Assembly: GCA_004322045.1 (NCBI GenBank)
Contig: SCRN01000002.1
Location: forward strand, 1-64,000
Reading direction: 5' to 3'
From: Paraburkholderia sp.
GTDB lineage: Bacteria > Pseudomonadota > Gammaproteobacteria > Burkholderiales > Burkholderiaceae
DNA length: 64,000 bases
Both the position numbers and the translations under genes were made by a program. This document shows, in pieces, positions 49,130 to 59,281 of the stretch. Under the pieces are notes generated by a model that was not told the origin of the DNA, did not search any database, and saw only the letters and a list, made by a program, of their open reading frames with translations. Position 1 is the first letter of the stretch; each line of letters starts with the position of its first letter.

Positions 49130-49174
49130 CGCTCACGCATTCATTCCATTCAAACAGCATCGACGGAGCGCCCC

Positions 49175-50125
49175 ATGCGGCCCGCTTTTTCAGTCATTTT
49201 CCTCACGACACTTTGCGGTGCGGCACAAGGCCTGCTGCTCACCCTCGTCGCGCTCGAGGCCACCTCACGCTTTGCGGCAGGCGTGGCCGTGCCTTCGGCG
49301 CTCTATGTCGTTGGCGCTGCGCTCGCGGTGGTACTGGGCGGCCTTGGCCTGCTCGCATCGTTTTTTCACCTCGGACACCCCGAGCGAGCCTGGCGCGCGA
49401 TCGCCATGTGGCGCACGTCGTGGCTCTCGCGCGAATGCATCGCACTGCCGGCGTTTCTATCGCTCACGACCGCGTATGGACTCGCGCATTGGCTAGGATG
49501 GGGCGATACGCTCGCAATCGGCTCGATCGCCGCCGCGGCGAGCGTCGTCCTGTTCGTGTGCACCGCAATGATCTATGCGTGCTTGCGCTTCCTGCAGGAA
49601 TGGGCGAGTCCGCTCACGCTCGTGAACTTCATGCTGCTCGGCTGCGCTTCCGGTTGCACGCTGGCGACGGCGTGTGCGGCGTGGCTCGCACCGTCGCTCA
49701 TCGTCATGCTCGCGCCCTGCGCATGTGTGTTGACGCTCGCCGGCTGCGCGAGCCGCTTGGCCTCGCTCATGCGTAACGCGCGCCTGAAGCCGAAATCGAC
49801 CGTGCAGAGCGCGACCGGTATTCGTCACGGCAAAGTCGAACAGAAGTCGCGCGGCTTCACGGCGAGCGCATTCAATACGCGCGAGTTCTTTCATGGACAG
49901 AACGCCGGCACGCTGCGCGCGATCAAGGCCGGGTTCGTGACCGCCGCTTTCGCCGCCCCGTTCGTGCTGACCGGCGCGGGCGCGCTCGCGCCGAGATCGA
50001 GCGCGGCGGCGCTCGTGTTGGGCGCCGCGTTCGTGATTCAGTATGCGGGGCTCATCGCCGAGCGCTGGTTCTTCTTCGCCGATGCGGCGCATCCGCAGAA
50101 CATCTACTATCAGCGCGCGTCGTAA
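49175..50125 (+). CDS. soeC: Membrane anchor subunit (DmsC/SoeC-like)
   Basis: ASFFHLGHPERAWRAIAMWRTSWLSRECIALPAF; QYAGLIAERWFFFADAAHPQNIYYQ. Confidence 0.75.
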   Translation: MRPAFSVIFLTTLCGAAQGLLLTLVALEATSRFAAGVAVPSALYVVGAALAVVLGGLGLLASFFHLGHPERAWRAIAMWRTSWLSRECIALPAFLSLTTAYGLAHWLGWGDTLAIGSIAAAASVVLFVCTAMIYACLRFLQEWASPLTLVNFMLLGCASGCTLATACAAWLAPSLIVMLAPCACVLTLAGCASRLASLMRNARLKPKSTVQSATGIRHGKVEQKSRGFTASAFNTREFFHGQNAGTLRAIKAGFVTAAFAAPFVLTGAGALAPRSSAAALVLGAAFVIQYAGLIAERWFFFADAAHPQNIYYQRAS

Positions 50126-50137
50126 AACCAGCTCCGG

Positions 50138-51670
50138 CTACACGCCGGGCCGCTGCGTGCGCACGCATTGCGCGAGCGCCCGTACGCCGGGCTCGATTCG
50201 ATCCAGCGCAATTGCCGAGAAGCCCATGCGGAAATAGCGCCGCGCGTCCTGATCGTCGTTCATGAAGAAGACGTTGCCCGGCTCGATCAGCACGCCGACG
50301 GCTTGCGCGTCGGCGGCCAGCCGTTCGGCATCGAGCCATTGCGGCCCTTCCACCCACGACGATGCGCCGCCCGTAATGGGCACGTAGCGCGCTTCCGGGA
50401 TATGCGCATCGAGCGCGGCCATCAGCGCTTGCGAGCGCTCCCGGTACGCATGCGCGAGCCGCCGCAGTAGCGCATCGTGATGGCCGAGGGCGAGAAACGT
50501 CGCGAACGCGCGTTGAACGTAGCCGACCGGATGCCGCACCATCAAACGCCGCAACGCACGAAACTCGCGAATCAGCTCGCGCGGGCCGACGATATAGCCC
50601 AAGCGCAAGCCTGGCGCGAAGGTCTTGGAAAGGCTGCCGACATAGATTACGCGATCGGCGGTATCGAGGCTCTTTAGTGCCGGGTGTGGCGTGCCCGAGA
50701 ACGTGTTCTCGCTCTCGTAGTCGTCTTCGACGATGACGAAGTCATGCTGCTGCGCCAACTCGAGCAGGGCGCGCCGCCGCTCGATCGGCATCGTTGCGGT
50801 CGTGGGGCATTGGTGGCTCGGCGTGACATAGACGTAGTCGCAGCGGGCGAGCGAGGCGGCGAGCGCATCGGGCGCAATGCCGTGACCGTCCACGCGCAGC
50901 GGCAAGAGCTGCGCGTTGCGGTTTTCGAAGATGTTGCGTGCATCGGGATAGCCCGGGTTCTCGAAACCGACGGTCGTCTCTTTGCCGCAGAGCAAATCGG
51001 CCACCAAGTACAAGGCCTGCTGGCAGCCGTTCGTGATGATGATTTCCTCGGGCGCCGCGAATACGCCGCGCCGCGGCAGCACGCGCGTGCGGATTTGCTG
51101 GATCAGCGATTCGTCGTCGCGCTCGATCAAATCGGGCGCCCAATTGCGGATCTCCATGATCGACAGCGCTTTCATGCAGCACTCGCGCCAATCGTTGGTC
51201 GGAAAAAGCGACTGGTCGAATTGTCCGTAGATGAACGGAAATTCGTAATGCTGCCAATTCGCCGGCTTGACGATATTGCGTTGCGCCGAAGGCGGATGCG
51301 CGATGCGTTGCCGCCAAACGGGACGGCCGGCCGCTTCGTCGTCGGCTCCATTCGATGCCGCAGGCGCTGCGGTATCGAAGCGTGGCAGGCTGCGCAGCAT
51401 CTCAGGATTGACGAAGTGTCCGCTGCGCTCGCGCGAGATCAAATAGCCTTCTTCGACGAGCATCTGGTATGCGAGCACGACGGTGTTGCGTGCGACGCCC
51501 AATTGATCGGCGAGCTCGCGGCTGGACGGCAGGGCGACCTTCGGCGCGAGTTGACCGTCGAGGATCGCGGCGACGAGCATTTGCCGGATTTGATCCTGCA
51601 AACTCTGCTTCGATCCCGACGAGCGCTGAAATTGCTGGGCCCATAACGCGGTCGGGGTGCGGCTCGGCAT
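50138..51670 (-). CDS. MocR/GntR-aminotransferase regulator, TauR-like
   Basis: ALPSSRELADQLGVARNTVVLAYQMLVEEGYLISRERSGHFV wHTH; NWQHYEFPFIYGQFDQSLFPTNDWREC; YVGSLSKTFAPGLRLGYIV PLP Lys. Confidence 0.8.
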   Translation of the reverse strand: MPSRTPTALWAQQFQRSSGSKQSLQDQIRQMLVAAILDGQLAPKVALPSSRELADQLGVARNTVVLAYQMLVEEGYLISRERSGHFVNPEMLRSLPRFDTAAPAASNGADDEAAGRPVWRQRIAHPPSAQRNIVKPANWQHYEFPFIYGQFDQSLFPTNDWRECCMKALSIMEIRNWAPDLIERDDESLIQQIRTRVLPRRGVFAAPEEIIITNGCQQALYLVADLLCGKETTVGFENPGYPDARNIFENRNAQLLPLRVDGHGIAPDALAASLARCDYVYVTPSHQCPTTATMPIERRRALLELAQQHDFVIVEDDYESENTFSGTPHPALKSLDTADRVIYVGSLSKTFAPGLRLGYIVGPRELIREFRALRRLMVRHPVGYVQRAFATFLALGHHDALLRRLAHAYRERSQALMAALDAHIPEARYVPITGGASSWVEGPQWLDAERLAADAQAVGVLIEPGNVFFMNDDQDARRYFRMGFSAIALDRIEPGVRALAQCVRTQRPGV

Positions 51671-51973
51671 GCTCTCTCCTAGGGGCGTTCCGGATAGCGA
51701 GCGGCGCGCGGCGTGCTCGGCGGCGCAGATTTCGCGGGACCATCCGAATTTGGCGGTGCGCGCATCGCGGTGATTGCTCGAATCATACTGAACTCGGGTG
51801 CGCGTCGGCGATCGGGAGAAACATCCCTGGCAAATGGCGCGCGCTTGAGGTTGCGCGCATTCGGCGCGGTGCGGGCGTGCCGATAAGCGCCGATCGAAGG
51901 CGCCGCGCAGGCTAGGCGTGCAGCGACGCAACGCATCGCGATGCAAATGTGTCGTGCGGTCTCCCGTTCAGCG

Positions 51974-52099
51974 TCAACGAGCGATTTGCTGGAGCAACAA
52001 GTGCAAGACCTGACCCAGCGCGTGCTGCATTTGGTCCGGCCTGAGTTGATAGGCCAGCAGCACCGGGGCGCCCAGCAATGCAATCACCAGATATTTCAT
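51974..52099 (-). CDS. 41-aa small membrane-type protein
   Basis: MKYLVIALLGAPVLLAYQLRPDQMQHALGQVLHLLLQQIAR with GAGGAGG RBS. Confidence 0.5.
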   Translation of the reverse strand: MKYLVIALLGAPVLLAYQLRPDQMQHALGQVLHLLLQQIAR

Positions 52100-52712
52100 C
52101 CACGCCTCCTCACGGTGGGGGTGTCGTGAGGCGAGCCCGTAACCGACCGCCTATCGTCTGCCGATGGAAAAGAGCAGGTCCCATGCCATGCGCGCGAAGC
52201 CCGCGTGCGATATAGCGTCTAGGTCATGGCGCCGCTTCGAATGAGCGATTTGCTCGGCTAGGCGTTGCGGCGTCGAAACATCTGGAGGGGACCTGATTGC
52301 GTGCGCGACGGCCGAGCCGGTACCAGGCGATGCATTCGATGCGGCCTTGCGCACGGCTCGGTGCGATGACGGCGCGACGCCCGCTTCGGATCGGGGGGCT
52401 CGGGTCGGCAGCCGCTTGCTTGGCCGCGCGCAAAAGCGTCACAAGGATGAAACGTCGAGTTCGATTGTGTTGGCCGTCTCCCCGCCGGCGCACGCCCTCG
52501 TCGTTTGTTGAGGCGGATCAATCTGCGCAAGGCGCATCAGGCGGATGCTGGAAGGTGCCGACACTTGCGTGAGATACCGCATGACTCCAGCGCGGGCACG
52601 CACCTTGTTGCGTTGCCCCTAGGGCCAAGCGCTCTCACGGCCGCGATCGGCGCAGGCGCAACGCGCATGAGGCACGACATATCCCGTGTTCATACCATTC
52701 GGAGGCTAGCCA

Positions 52713-53099
52713 ATGAGTTATTACTTCGCGAAGACGCTTACGGTTCCGTTCGACGCGGCGGTTCAGCGTGTCGTCGACGCATTGAAGCAGGAGGGGTTCG
52801 GCGTTCTGACGGATATCGATGTGCAGAGTACGTTGAAGGCGAAGATCGGCGTAGACTTTCGCCGCTACCGCATCCTGGGCGCATGCAATCCCGCTTTTGC
52901 GCATCGGGCGCTCGAAGCCGAAGACAAGATTGGCACGATGCTGCCGTGCAACGTGATCGTTCAGGAGACGGCGGACGGCCGGACCGAAGTCGCCGCCGTC
53001 GACCCCGTGGCATCGATGCAAGGCATCGGGAATGCACAGTTGGCGCCGATCGCCGAGCAGGTGCAAGCCAAGTTGAAAAGCATGGTAGCCAGGCTGTAG
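52713..53099 (+). CDS. DUF302 domain-containing protein
   Basis: KTLTVPFDAAVQRVVDALKQEGFGVLTDIDVQSTLKAKIGVDFRRYRILGACNP. Confidence 0.9.
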   Translation: MSYYFAKTLTVPFDAAVQRVVDALKQEGFGVLTDIDVQSTLKAKIGVDFRRYRILGACNPAFAHRALEAEDKIGTMLPCNVIVQETADGRTEVAAVDPVASMQGIGNAQLAPIAEQVQAKLKSMVARL

Positions 53100-53150
53100 A
53101 GCGGGCGGACGCAACCTAGCGCTGCGCAAACGGTTCCAAGCCGAGTGCGC

Positions 53151-54422
53151 TCACTTTGCGAGAGACAACCGAGCGCACCGGTGCTGCAAATAGCTACGCA
53201 CGGCGGGATCGCTGGAGAGGCCGATCGCAATGTCGTACGACGCGAGCGCCTCGGTCCGAGCGCCTGCGCGCGCCAGCAAATCGGCGCGCGCCGCCCAATA
53301 AGGTTGATAGTCTGCCAGCCGCGCATCGTCGGCAAAGACGGCGAGCGCATCGAGCGCCGCTTGCGGGCTATCGCGCTCGGCCAGCGCGAGCGCGCGATTG
53401 ACGGCGACGACCGGCGATGGGGCGATCGAGAACAGCGCATCGTAGAGTTGGACCACTTCAGCCCAGTTCGACCGCCGCGTTCGACAACGATAGATATGCG
53501 CCGACTGCAGCGCGGCTTCGAGCTGAAAGCGTCCGATCGTGTTGCAGGCGCTCGCGCGCCGCAGCAAAACATCGGCTGCATCGATCATCGCGGCATGCCA
53601 CGTGGCCGGATCCTGCGCGGACAACGGCACGTAGTTGCCCGCCTCGTCCCGCCGCGCATCGCGCCGCGCGTGCGAATAGAGCATCAGCGCGAGCAAGCCT
53701 AGCGCTTCGGGTTCGTCCGGCAGCAATTCGACCAGCAAGTGCCCGAGAAACAGCGCTTCGCCCGCGAGATCCTGCCGGACGGCATCGCCGCCGACCGGGT
53801 CCGTCCAACCTTCGGCAAACACCGCATAGACCGCTTCGAGCACGGCCGAGAGGCGCTCGCCCAACTCTTCGCGTTCGGGCACCGTGAACGGCACGCCGGC
53901 ATCGCGAATTTTGTTCTTCGCGCGCGCCAAGCGTTTGGCCATGGCGGCGGGCGAAGTCAAGAACGCCGACGCGATCGTCTTCGCATCGATTCCGAGCACG
54001 ACCTGCAGCATCAGCGGCGTGCGGATGCCCGCTTCGAGCGCCGGGTGGGTGCAGGCGAACAGGAGCGCGAGGCGGCGATCGGGCAGGGCGCTTGGGTCGC
54101 GCTCGTCGATTTCGTCGGCGAGCAATAGCAACTGATTCGCACATTCGTCGCGCACGACGCGATGGCGCACCACGTCGATCGCGCGGCGCCGCGCGACCGT
54201 CATCAACCACGCCTCGGGATTGGCTGGACAGCCGCGCACGGGCCAATCGGCCAACGCGGCCGCGAACGCATCGGCGAGTGCGTCTTCGGCTGCAGCCACG
54301 TCGCGCGTGCGCATCGCGAGCAGCGCGACGAGCTTGCCGTAGCTGCGCCGCGCCACCGCTTCGGCGATCGAACGAGCGGTGTCGTTCGCGTTGCCGTCGC
54401 CGTCGCGGTGGGCCGGTGTCAT
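53151..54422 (-). CDS. ECF-type RNA polymerase sigma factor (SigI/ECF41-like, YCII-associated)
   Basis: VAAAEDALADAFAAALADWPVRGCPANPEAWLMTVARRRAIDVVRH; FACTHPALEAGIRTPLMLQVVLGI. Confidence 0.88.
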   Translation of the reverse strand: MTPAHRDGDGNANDTARSIAEAVARRSYGKLVALLAMRTRDVAAAEDALADAFAAALADWPVRGCPANPEAWLMTVARRRAIDVVRHRVVRDECANQLLLLADEIDERDPSALPDRRLALLFACTHPALEAGIRTPLMLQVVLGIDAKTIASAFLTSPAAMAKRLARAKNKIRDAGVPFTVPEREELGERLSAVLEAVYAVFAEGWTDPVGGDAVRQDLAGEALFLGHLLVELLPDEPEALGLLALMLYSHARRDARRDEAGNYVPLSAQDPATWHAAMIDAADVLLRRASACNTIGRFQLEAALQSAHIYRCRTRRSNWAEVVQLYDALFSIAPSPVVAVNRALALAERDSPQAALDALAVFADDARLADYQPYWAARADLLARAGARTEALASYDIAIGLSSDPAVRSYLQHRCARLSLAK

Positions 54423-54790
54423 GCGCCGCTCTTGGCTTCGTGAGGCAGCGTCCAGACCGGGCGCACTTCCATGATCCCGTGGCTCGCGCCGGGGCAGCGT
54501 GCCGCCCATGCGATCGCGGCATCGAGGTTGGCCGCCTCGACCAGGTAGTAGCCGGCCAACTGCTCCTTCGAGTCGGAGTAGGGGCCATCGAGCACTTGCG
54601 GCTTGCCGTCGACGAGCCGCACGGTCGTGGCCGTATTCGAGGGCTGCAGGCGGTTCGAGCCGAGGATCGCGTCTGCTTTCCTCAACGATTCGGTGTACGC
54701 CTGATACGCCGCAGCGCCTTGTTGACGCTCGCTGTCGGACATTTGGTCCCAGCGGCCTTCGGCCGAATAGATCAGCAGCAGATATTGCAT
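54419..54790 (-). CDS. YCII family protein
   Basis: MQYLLLIYSAEGRWDQMSDSERQ...; VLDGPYSDSKEQLAGYYLVEAANLDAAIAWAARCP; overlaps sigma factor start. Confidence 0.88.
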   Translation of the reverse strand: MQYLLLIYSAEGRWDQMSDSERQQGAAAYQAYTESLRKADAILGSNRLQPSNTATTVRLVDGKPQVLDGPYSDSKEQLAGYYLVEAANLDAAIAWAARCPGASHGIMEVRPVWTLPHEAKSGA

Positions 54791-55372
54791 ATGAGCCTCC
54801 TTGTTGGGTGGTGGCGGCTGCCGTGCATCGAGCCGCCATGGCAATGACGTGCAAGGGGTGCGGCGAAGGACATCGACCGGGGAAATAGTGCACTCGCGAC
54901 GCGTGGTTTGTCACGGTGAGGGTCGCGCGGCAAGGGGCGTGGTCGGGGCGCGGCTGTCCGCCCGAGGCAACCTGCGAGGCTTAGCAACTAAGCTATTGCG
55001 TATTGCAACGCATTCGCATTTGCGTTGATGTTAGCTAAACGTAAGATTGCGGCCCGATCAATTCTTCATCAACGTCCTGCCAACGAGCGTTTGTTTGGTG
55101 ATCTGCCTTATTGCGTCTGCGTCAAGCCGATCTCATAGCGGGAAACGGGCCTTCAAACGCGTTGCTCCGACGCGCAGGTGCCCGCTAACAGTCGCATTGC
55201 CCTCTCCCTTGATGCGAATCAACCATTGCCTGCTCGAGCTTGCATACGCTGTCAGGGTACCTTCCCCAAACGCGGACCTCGGCGCGCATACGCAATTCGA
55301 TCACGCGGTTCCCCTGCAGTTATGCGTCGTCTTGCTGCCGGACTGTTCGAACGAGCGAATCGGAGAAAAACA

Positions 55373-56860
55373 ATGGACATACCGCACGAGCCGTCCAGGC
55401 CGTCCGCGAGCGAGCGTGCCGCTTCGAAGCAACCAAAGACGCGTACGTTGGGCTTACCGCTTCTGACCGGCGTCGTCATCGCATCGATGATCGGCGGCGG
55501 CGCATTCAATCTTCCGCAAAACATGGCGCAGGGCGCGGGGCTTGGCGCGGTCATCGTGGCCTGGGTCATTACGCTCGTCGGCATGTTTTTTCTGTCGAAT
55601 ACGTTTCGCACGCTTGCCGATAAAAGGCCCGATTTGAAGGCGGGCATCTATTCCTACGCGAAAGAGGGATTCGGCCCATTGGCCGGATTCGAAATGGCTT
55701 GGGGGTATTGGCTCTCCGCGGCATTCGGCAATGTGGCATTCGCGTTGTTGTTCATGCAGACGCTCGGCTACTTCTTCCCCGATTTCAGGAGCGGCAGCAA
55801 TTGGCCGGCAATCGCGGGTGCATCGCTGCTGATCTGGATCATGAACTTCGTGGTGCTCTCCGGCGTGAGGCGGGCGGCAATGCTGAACGTCATCTCGAGC
55901 GTGCTCAACATCGGCACGATCACGGTGGCGCTCAGCGCCATGGCCGTGGCGATGAAAGGCGGCATGTTCTCGTTCGACTTCTGGGGCCAACAACAGAATT
56001 TGGGCAGCCTCGTCGGTCAGGTCAAGAGCACGATGCTCGTGACGCTGTGGGTCTTCATCGGCATAGAAGGCGCCGTTGTCGTCTCCGATCGCGCCGCCAA
56101 GACATCGCAAGTGGGGATCGCGACCTTTCTCGGCCTCATCCTTTGCACCGTGCTGTATTTCCTGCTTTCTGCGCTGCCGTTCGGCTTGATGCATCAGGCA
56201 CAGCTCGCGGCCTTGCCGTCGCCGTCCGCGGCATACGTGCTCAAAGCAGCGGTGGGCGATTGGGGCGCCGCATTCATCTCCGTCGCGCTCATGATGTCCA
56301 TCCTCAGTTGTTGGCTGGCGTGGACCATCCTGGTGGCGGAATTGCCGTATGAAGGGGCGAAGGGCGGCGTGTTTCCGAAGTTCCTTGCGCGGGAGAACCG
56401 CCATCATGCGGCCGCGCCTTCGCTTTGGATCTCCAGCATGGCGATGCAGTGCGCAGTGTTCGTCGTGCTGTTCGCGCACAACGCATGGACCTGGCTCATC
56501 TCGATCACCGGGGTCATGATTCTGCCCCCCTACCTCGCGAGCACCGTATTCCTCTGGAAATTCGCCTCGCAATCGACGTATCGAGCCAGCGAGGGCGAAA
56601 CCGCTCGGCAATCCGTGTTGACCGGTGTTTTCGGGACCCTGTACGCCTTGTGGCTGCTCTACGCCGCCGGTCCGCAATTCCTGCTTATGTCGACGGTGCT
56701 CTTCGCGATCGGCGTGCCCGTGTATTGGTGGGCGCGGCGCGAGCATGCGCCCGGCGAGGCGGCGTTTTCGCGCCGCGAAGCCGTTGTGGCTGTGGCGTTG
56801 GTGCTGGTGGCGATCGTCGCGGTCGTGCTGTTCGTGCGCGGGGTTGTGACGATCGGTTGA
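55373..56860 (+). CDS. arcD: APC-family basic amino acid antiporter (arginine:ornithine antiporter)
   Basis: LGLPLLTGVVIASMIGGGAFNLPQNMAQGAG; first gene of arginine operon. Confidence 0.82.
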   Translation: MDIPHEPSRPSASERAASKQPKTRTLGLPLLTGVVIASMIGGGAFNLPQNMAQGAGLGAVIVAWVITLVGMFFLSNTFRTLADKRPDLKAGIYSYAKEGFGPLAGFEMAWGYWLSAAFGNVAFALLFMQTLGYFFPDFRSGSNWPAIAGASLLIWIMNFVVLSGVRRAAMLNVISSVLNIGTITVALSAMAVAMKGGMFSFDFWGQQQNLGSLVGQVKSTMLVTLWVFIGIEGAVVVSDRAAKTSQVGIATFLGLILCTVLYFLLSALPFGLMHQAQLAALPSPSAAYVLKAAVGDWGAAFISVALMMSILSCWLAWTILVAELPYEGAKGGVFPKFLARENRHHAAAPSLWISSMAMQCAVFVVLFAHNAWTWLISITGVMILPPYLASTVFLWKFASQSTYRASEGETARQSVLTGVFGTLYALWLLYAAGPQFLLMSTVLFAIGVPVYWWARREHAPGEAAFSRREAVVAVALVLVAIVAVVLFVRGVVTIG

Positions 56861-56923
56861 CCTTGGCGCGACCGGCGCGTGCCGAGATCGCTGCCGGCAA
56901 CGACCCATACAGTGAGGATAGCG

Positions 56924-59263
56924 ATGCTGTACGACCAGATGTTCGGCTTCTTGTTTTGTTGCGCAATGCCGGTGCCGCCGACGTTTCCTTCGCAACGTGC
57001 GCATTGCATCGTCGAGGAAGTCGGCAGGCTAGGTTATGCGACGACGGTTGCCGCCACGCTAGAGGACGCCCGTTGCGCAGTGCGCAGCGACGCCAGCGTA
57101 GGATGCTTGGTCGTCGAATGGTCGCAGATCGACTCCGAAAGCGACGTCGAAGCGTTCGTTCGATTCGTGCGCGAGCGGGGCCTCGAGGTGCCGATCTTCA
57201 TCTTGGTCGAGCGCCATCTGCTGGAGGAGATACCGGTCGCGGTGCTGGGCCAGGTCACCGGATACGTGTTCATCGAAGAAGATACGCCGCAGTTCGTCGC
57301 CCGCAACCTCGTGAGCCATCTGCGCAATTACGCGGATTCGCTAAAGACCCCGTTCTTCGGCGCGATGGTCGATTATGCCGAGCAGGCCAACCAAATGTGG
57401 ACCTGCCCCGGGCACAATGGTGGTGTCTTTTACCAGAAGAGCCCCATCGGCAGGGCGTTCGTCAAGCACCTGGGCGAGCAGGTCTTTCGCAACGATCTGG
57501 ACAATTCGGTCGTCGAACTGGGCGATTTGCTGGTTCACGAAGGCCCCGCACTGGCTGCGCAAAAGGCCGCAGCACGGATCTTCGGCGCGGAGCGCACCTA
57601 TTTCGTGCTGAACGGCACATCGACTTCCAACAAGATCGCGTTGACGGCGCTCGTGGCGCCCGGCGATCTCGTCCTATTCGACCGCAACAACCACAAGGCC
57701 GCGCATCATGGCGCGCTGCTGCTGGGCGGCGGCATCCCGATCTACCTGCAGACAGGCCGCAACACCTACGGCATGATCGGCCCCATCGATTTCGAGTCGC
57801 TCGACGAACGGCGCATTCGCGAGAGCATTCGGTGCAACCCGCTCGTCAACGATCCGCAAGCCTGGCAACGCGCGCGGCCATTTCGAGTGGCGGTCATCGA
57901 GCAATGCACTTATGACGGGACGATTTACAACGCACGAATGATCGTGGAGAAGCTGGGGCCGCTGTGCGATTACATCCTGTTCGATGAAGCGTGGGCGGGG
58001 TTCATGAAGTTTCACCCGCTATTCGAAGGGCATTTCGCGATGGGAGTCGCGGGACTCGACGCGCAGGCGCCAGGCATCATCGCCACGCAGTCCACGCATA
58101 AGCAATTGGCGGGTTTCTCGCAGGCGTCGCAAATCCACGTCAAGGATGCTCACCTCGCAGGCCAGCGCCGCCAAGTCAGCCATCGGCGCTTCAATGAAAT
58201 GTTCATGCAGCATTCGTCGACGTCGCCGTTTTATCCGCTGTTCGCCTCGCTCGACGTAGGCGCCCAGATGATGAGGGGCCGTTCCGGGCAAGTGCTATGG
58301 GACGACACGATCCGGCTCGGCATCGAGATGCGCAAGAAGCTCCGCGAGCTGCGCCGCGAGTACGAGGCGACGCAAGAAGACCCCGCTCGACGCTGGTTCT
58401 TCGATCCGTTCGTGCCGGACTTCGTGGAGCTCGACGGCCGCACGCAGCGATGGGAGGACGCGCCCACCGATGTGCTGGCGCGGGACGCCCACTGTTGGGA
58501 ACTCGCTCCGGGCAGGCGCTGGCATGGCTTCACGCAACTTGCGCCCGGCTATGCGATGACGGACCCGAACAAGTTGACCTTACTCACGCCCGGGTTCGAT
58601 CGTGAGACCGGCGAATATGCGGACCACGGCATTCCGGCCGCGGTGCTCGCCCAATTTCTGCGAGAGCGGCAAATCGTGCCGGAAAAGAACGATCTGAACA
58701 GCATTCTTTTTTTGCTGACGCCGGGCCTGGAATCGACGAAGGCGGGCACGCTCTTGTCGGCGCTGGTGCGCTTCAAGCAATTGCACGATGACAACGCTTT
58801 GCTCGACGAAGTGATTCCCGCGTTCGTGGCGGCGCATCGCGCGCGCTACGCGGGCCTTGGGCTGCACGACTTATGCGGGCAGATGCATCGGTTCTATCGC
58901 GAACGCAACGTCAGCCGGTTGCAGCGCGAGCAGTTCCGGGCGGGGCACTTTCCGAAAGCAGCGCTGACTCCGCAGCAAGCGATGCACGAACTCGTGCGCA
59001 ACAACGTCGAACTGCTGCCTATCGATAGGATCGGCGGACGCATCGCGGCCACGCTCGCGCTCGTGTACCCGCCCGGCATCGGCGTGGTGGTGCCCGGGGA
59101 GCGATACGACGAACGCGCTCAGCCCATGCTGGACTATTTCCGGATGTTCGAGGAAGGCGGCAATCGCTTTCCGGGTTTTGAAAACGAGATTCAGGGTATT
59201 TACCGCAAGGCGGAAGACGACGGAACCGTGCGGCTCTACACGTACGTCGTCAACGAGCCGTAA
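56924..59263 (+). CDS. Orn/Lys/Arg decarboxylase, biodegradative type
   Basis: N-terminal receiver-like wing domain; TQSTHKQLAGFSQASQIH PLP Lys; ~780 aa. Confidence 0.88.
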   Translation: MLYDQMFGFLFCCAMPVPPTFPSQRAHCIVEEVGRLGYATTVAATLEDARCAVRSDASVGCLVVEWSQIDSESDVEAFVRFVRERGLEVPIFILVERHLLEEIPVAVLGQVTGYVFIEEDTPQFVARNLVSHLRNYADSLKTPFFGAMVDYAEQANQMWTCPGHNGGVFYQKSPIGRAFVKHLGEQVFRNDLDNSVVELGDLLVHEGPALAAQKAAARIFGAERTYFVLNGTSTSNKIALTALVAPGDLVLFDRNNHKAAHHGALLLGGGIPIYLQTGRNTYGMIGPIDFESLDERRIRESIRCNPLVNDPQAWQRARPFRVAVIEQCTYDGTIYNARMIVEKLGPLCDYILFDEAWAGFMKFHPLFEGHFAMGVAGLDAQAPGIIATQSTHKQLAGFSQASQIHVKDAHLAGQRRQVSHRRFNEMFMQHSSTSPFYPLFASLDVGAQMMRGRSGQVLWDDTIRLGIEMRKKLRELRREYEATQEDPARRWFFDPFVPDFVELDGRTQRWEDAPTDVLARDAHCWELAPGRRWHGFTQLAPGYAMTDPNKLTLLTPGFDRETGEYADHGIPAAVLAQFLRERQIVPEKNDLNSILFLLTPGLESTKAGTLLSALVRFKQLHDDNALLDEVIPAFVAAHRARYAGLGLHDLCGQMHRFYRERNVSRLQREQFRAGHFPKAALTPQQAMHELVRNNVELLPIDRIGGRIAATLALVYPPGIGVVVPGERYDERAQPMLDYFRMFEEGGNRFPGFENEIQGIYRKAEDDGTVRLYTYVVNEP

Positions 59264-59281
59264 ACGCTTGGAGAAGCTGCG

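Noticed and set aside
51827-51844. CTGGCAAATGGCGCGCGC upstream of the MocR gene as a fourth TauR site
   Set aside because: No CTGG-like partner 23 bp upstream; single half-site only.
55022-55072. Possible FNR/ANR box upstream of the arginine operon
   Set aside because: TTGATGTTAGCTAA and GATCAATTCTTCATCAAC do not give TTGAT-N4-ATCAA; half-sites only.
55047-55466. 139-aa plus ORF before arcD
   Set aside because: Overlaps the antiporter start in another frame, composition not protein-like, no domain recognised.
55454-57004. 516-aa minus-strand ORF
   Set aside because: Antisense to the antiporter; His/Arg-rich shadow ORF.
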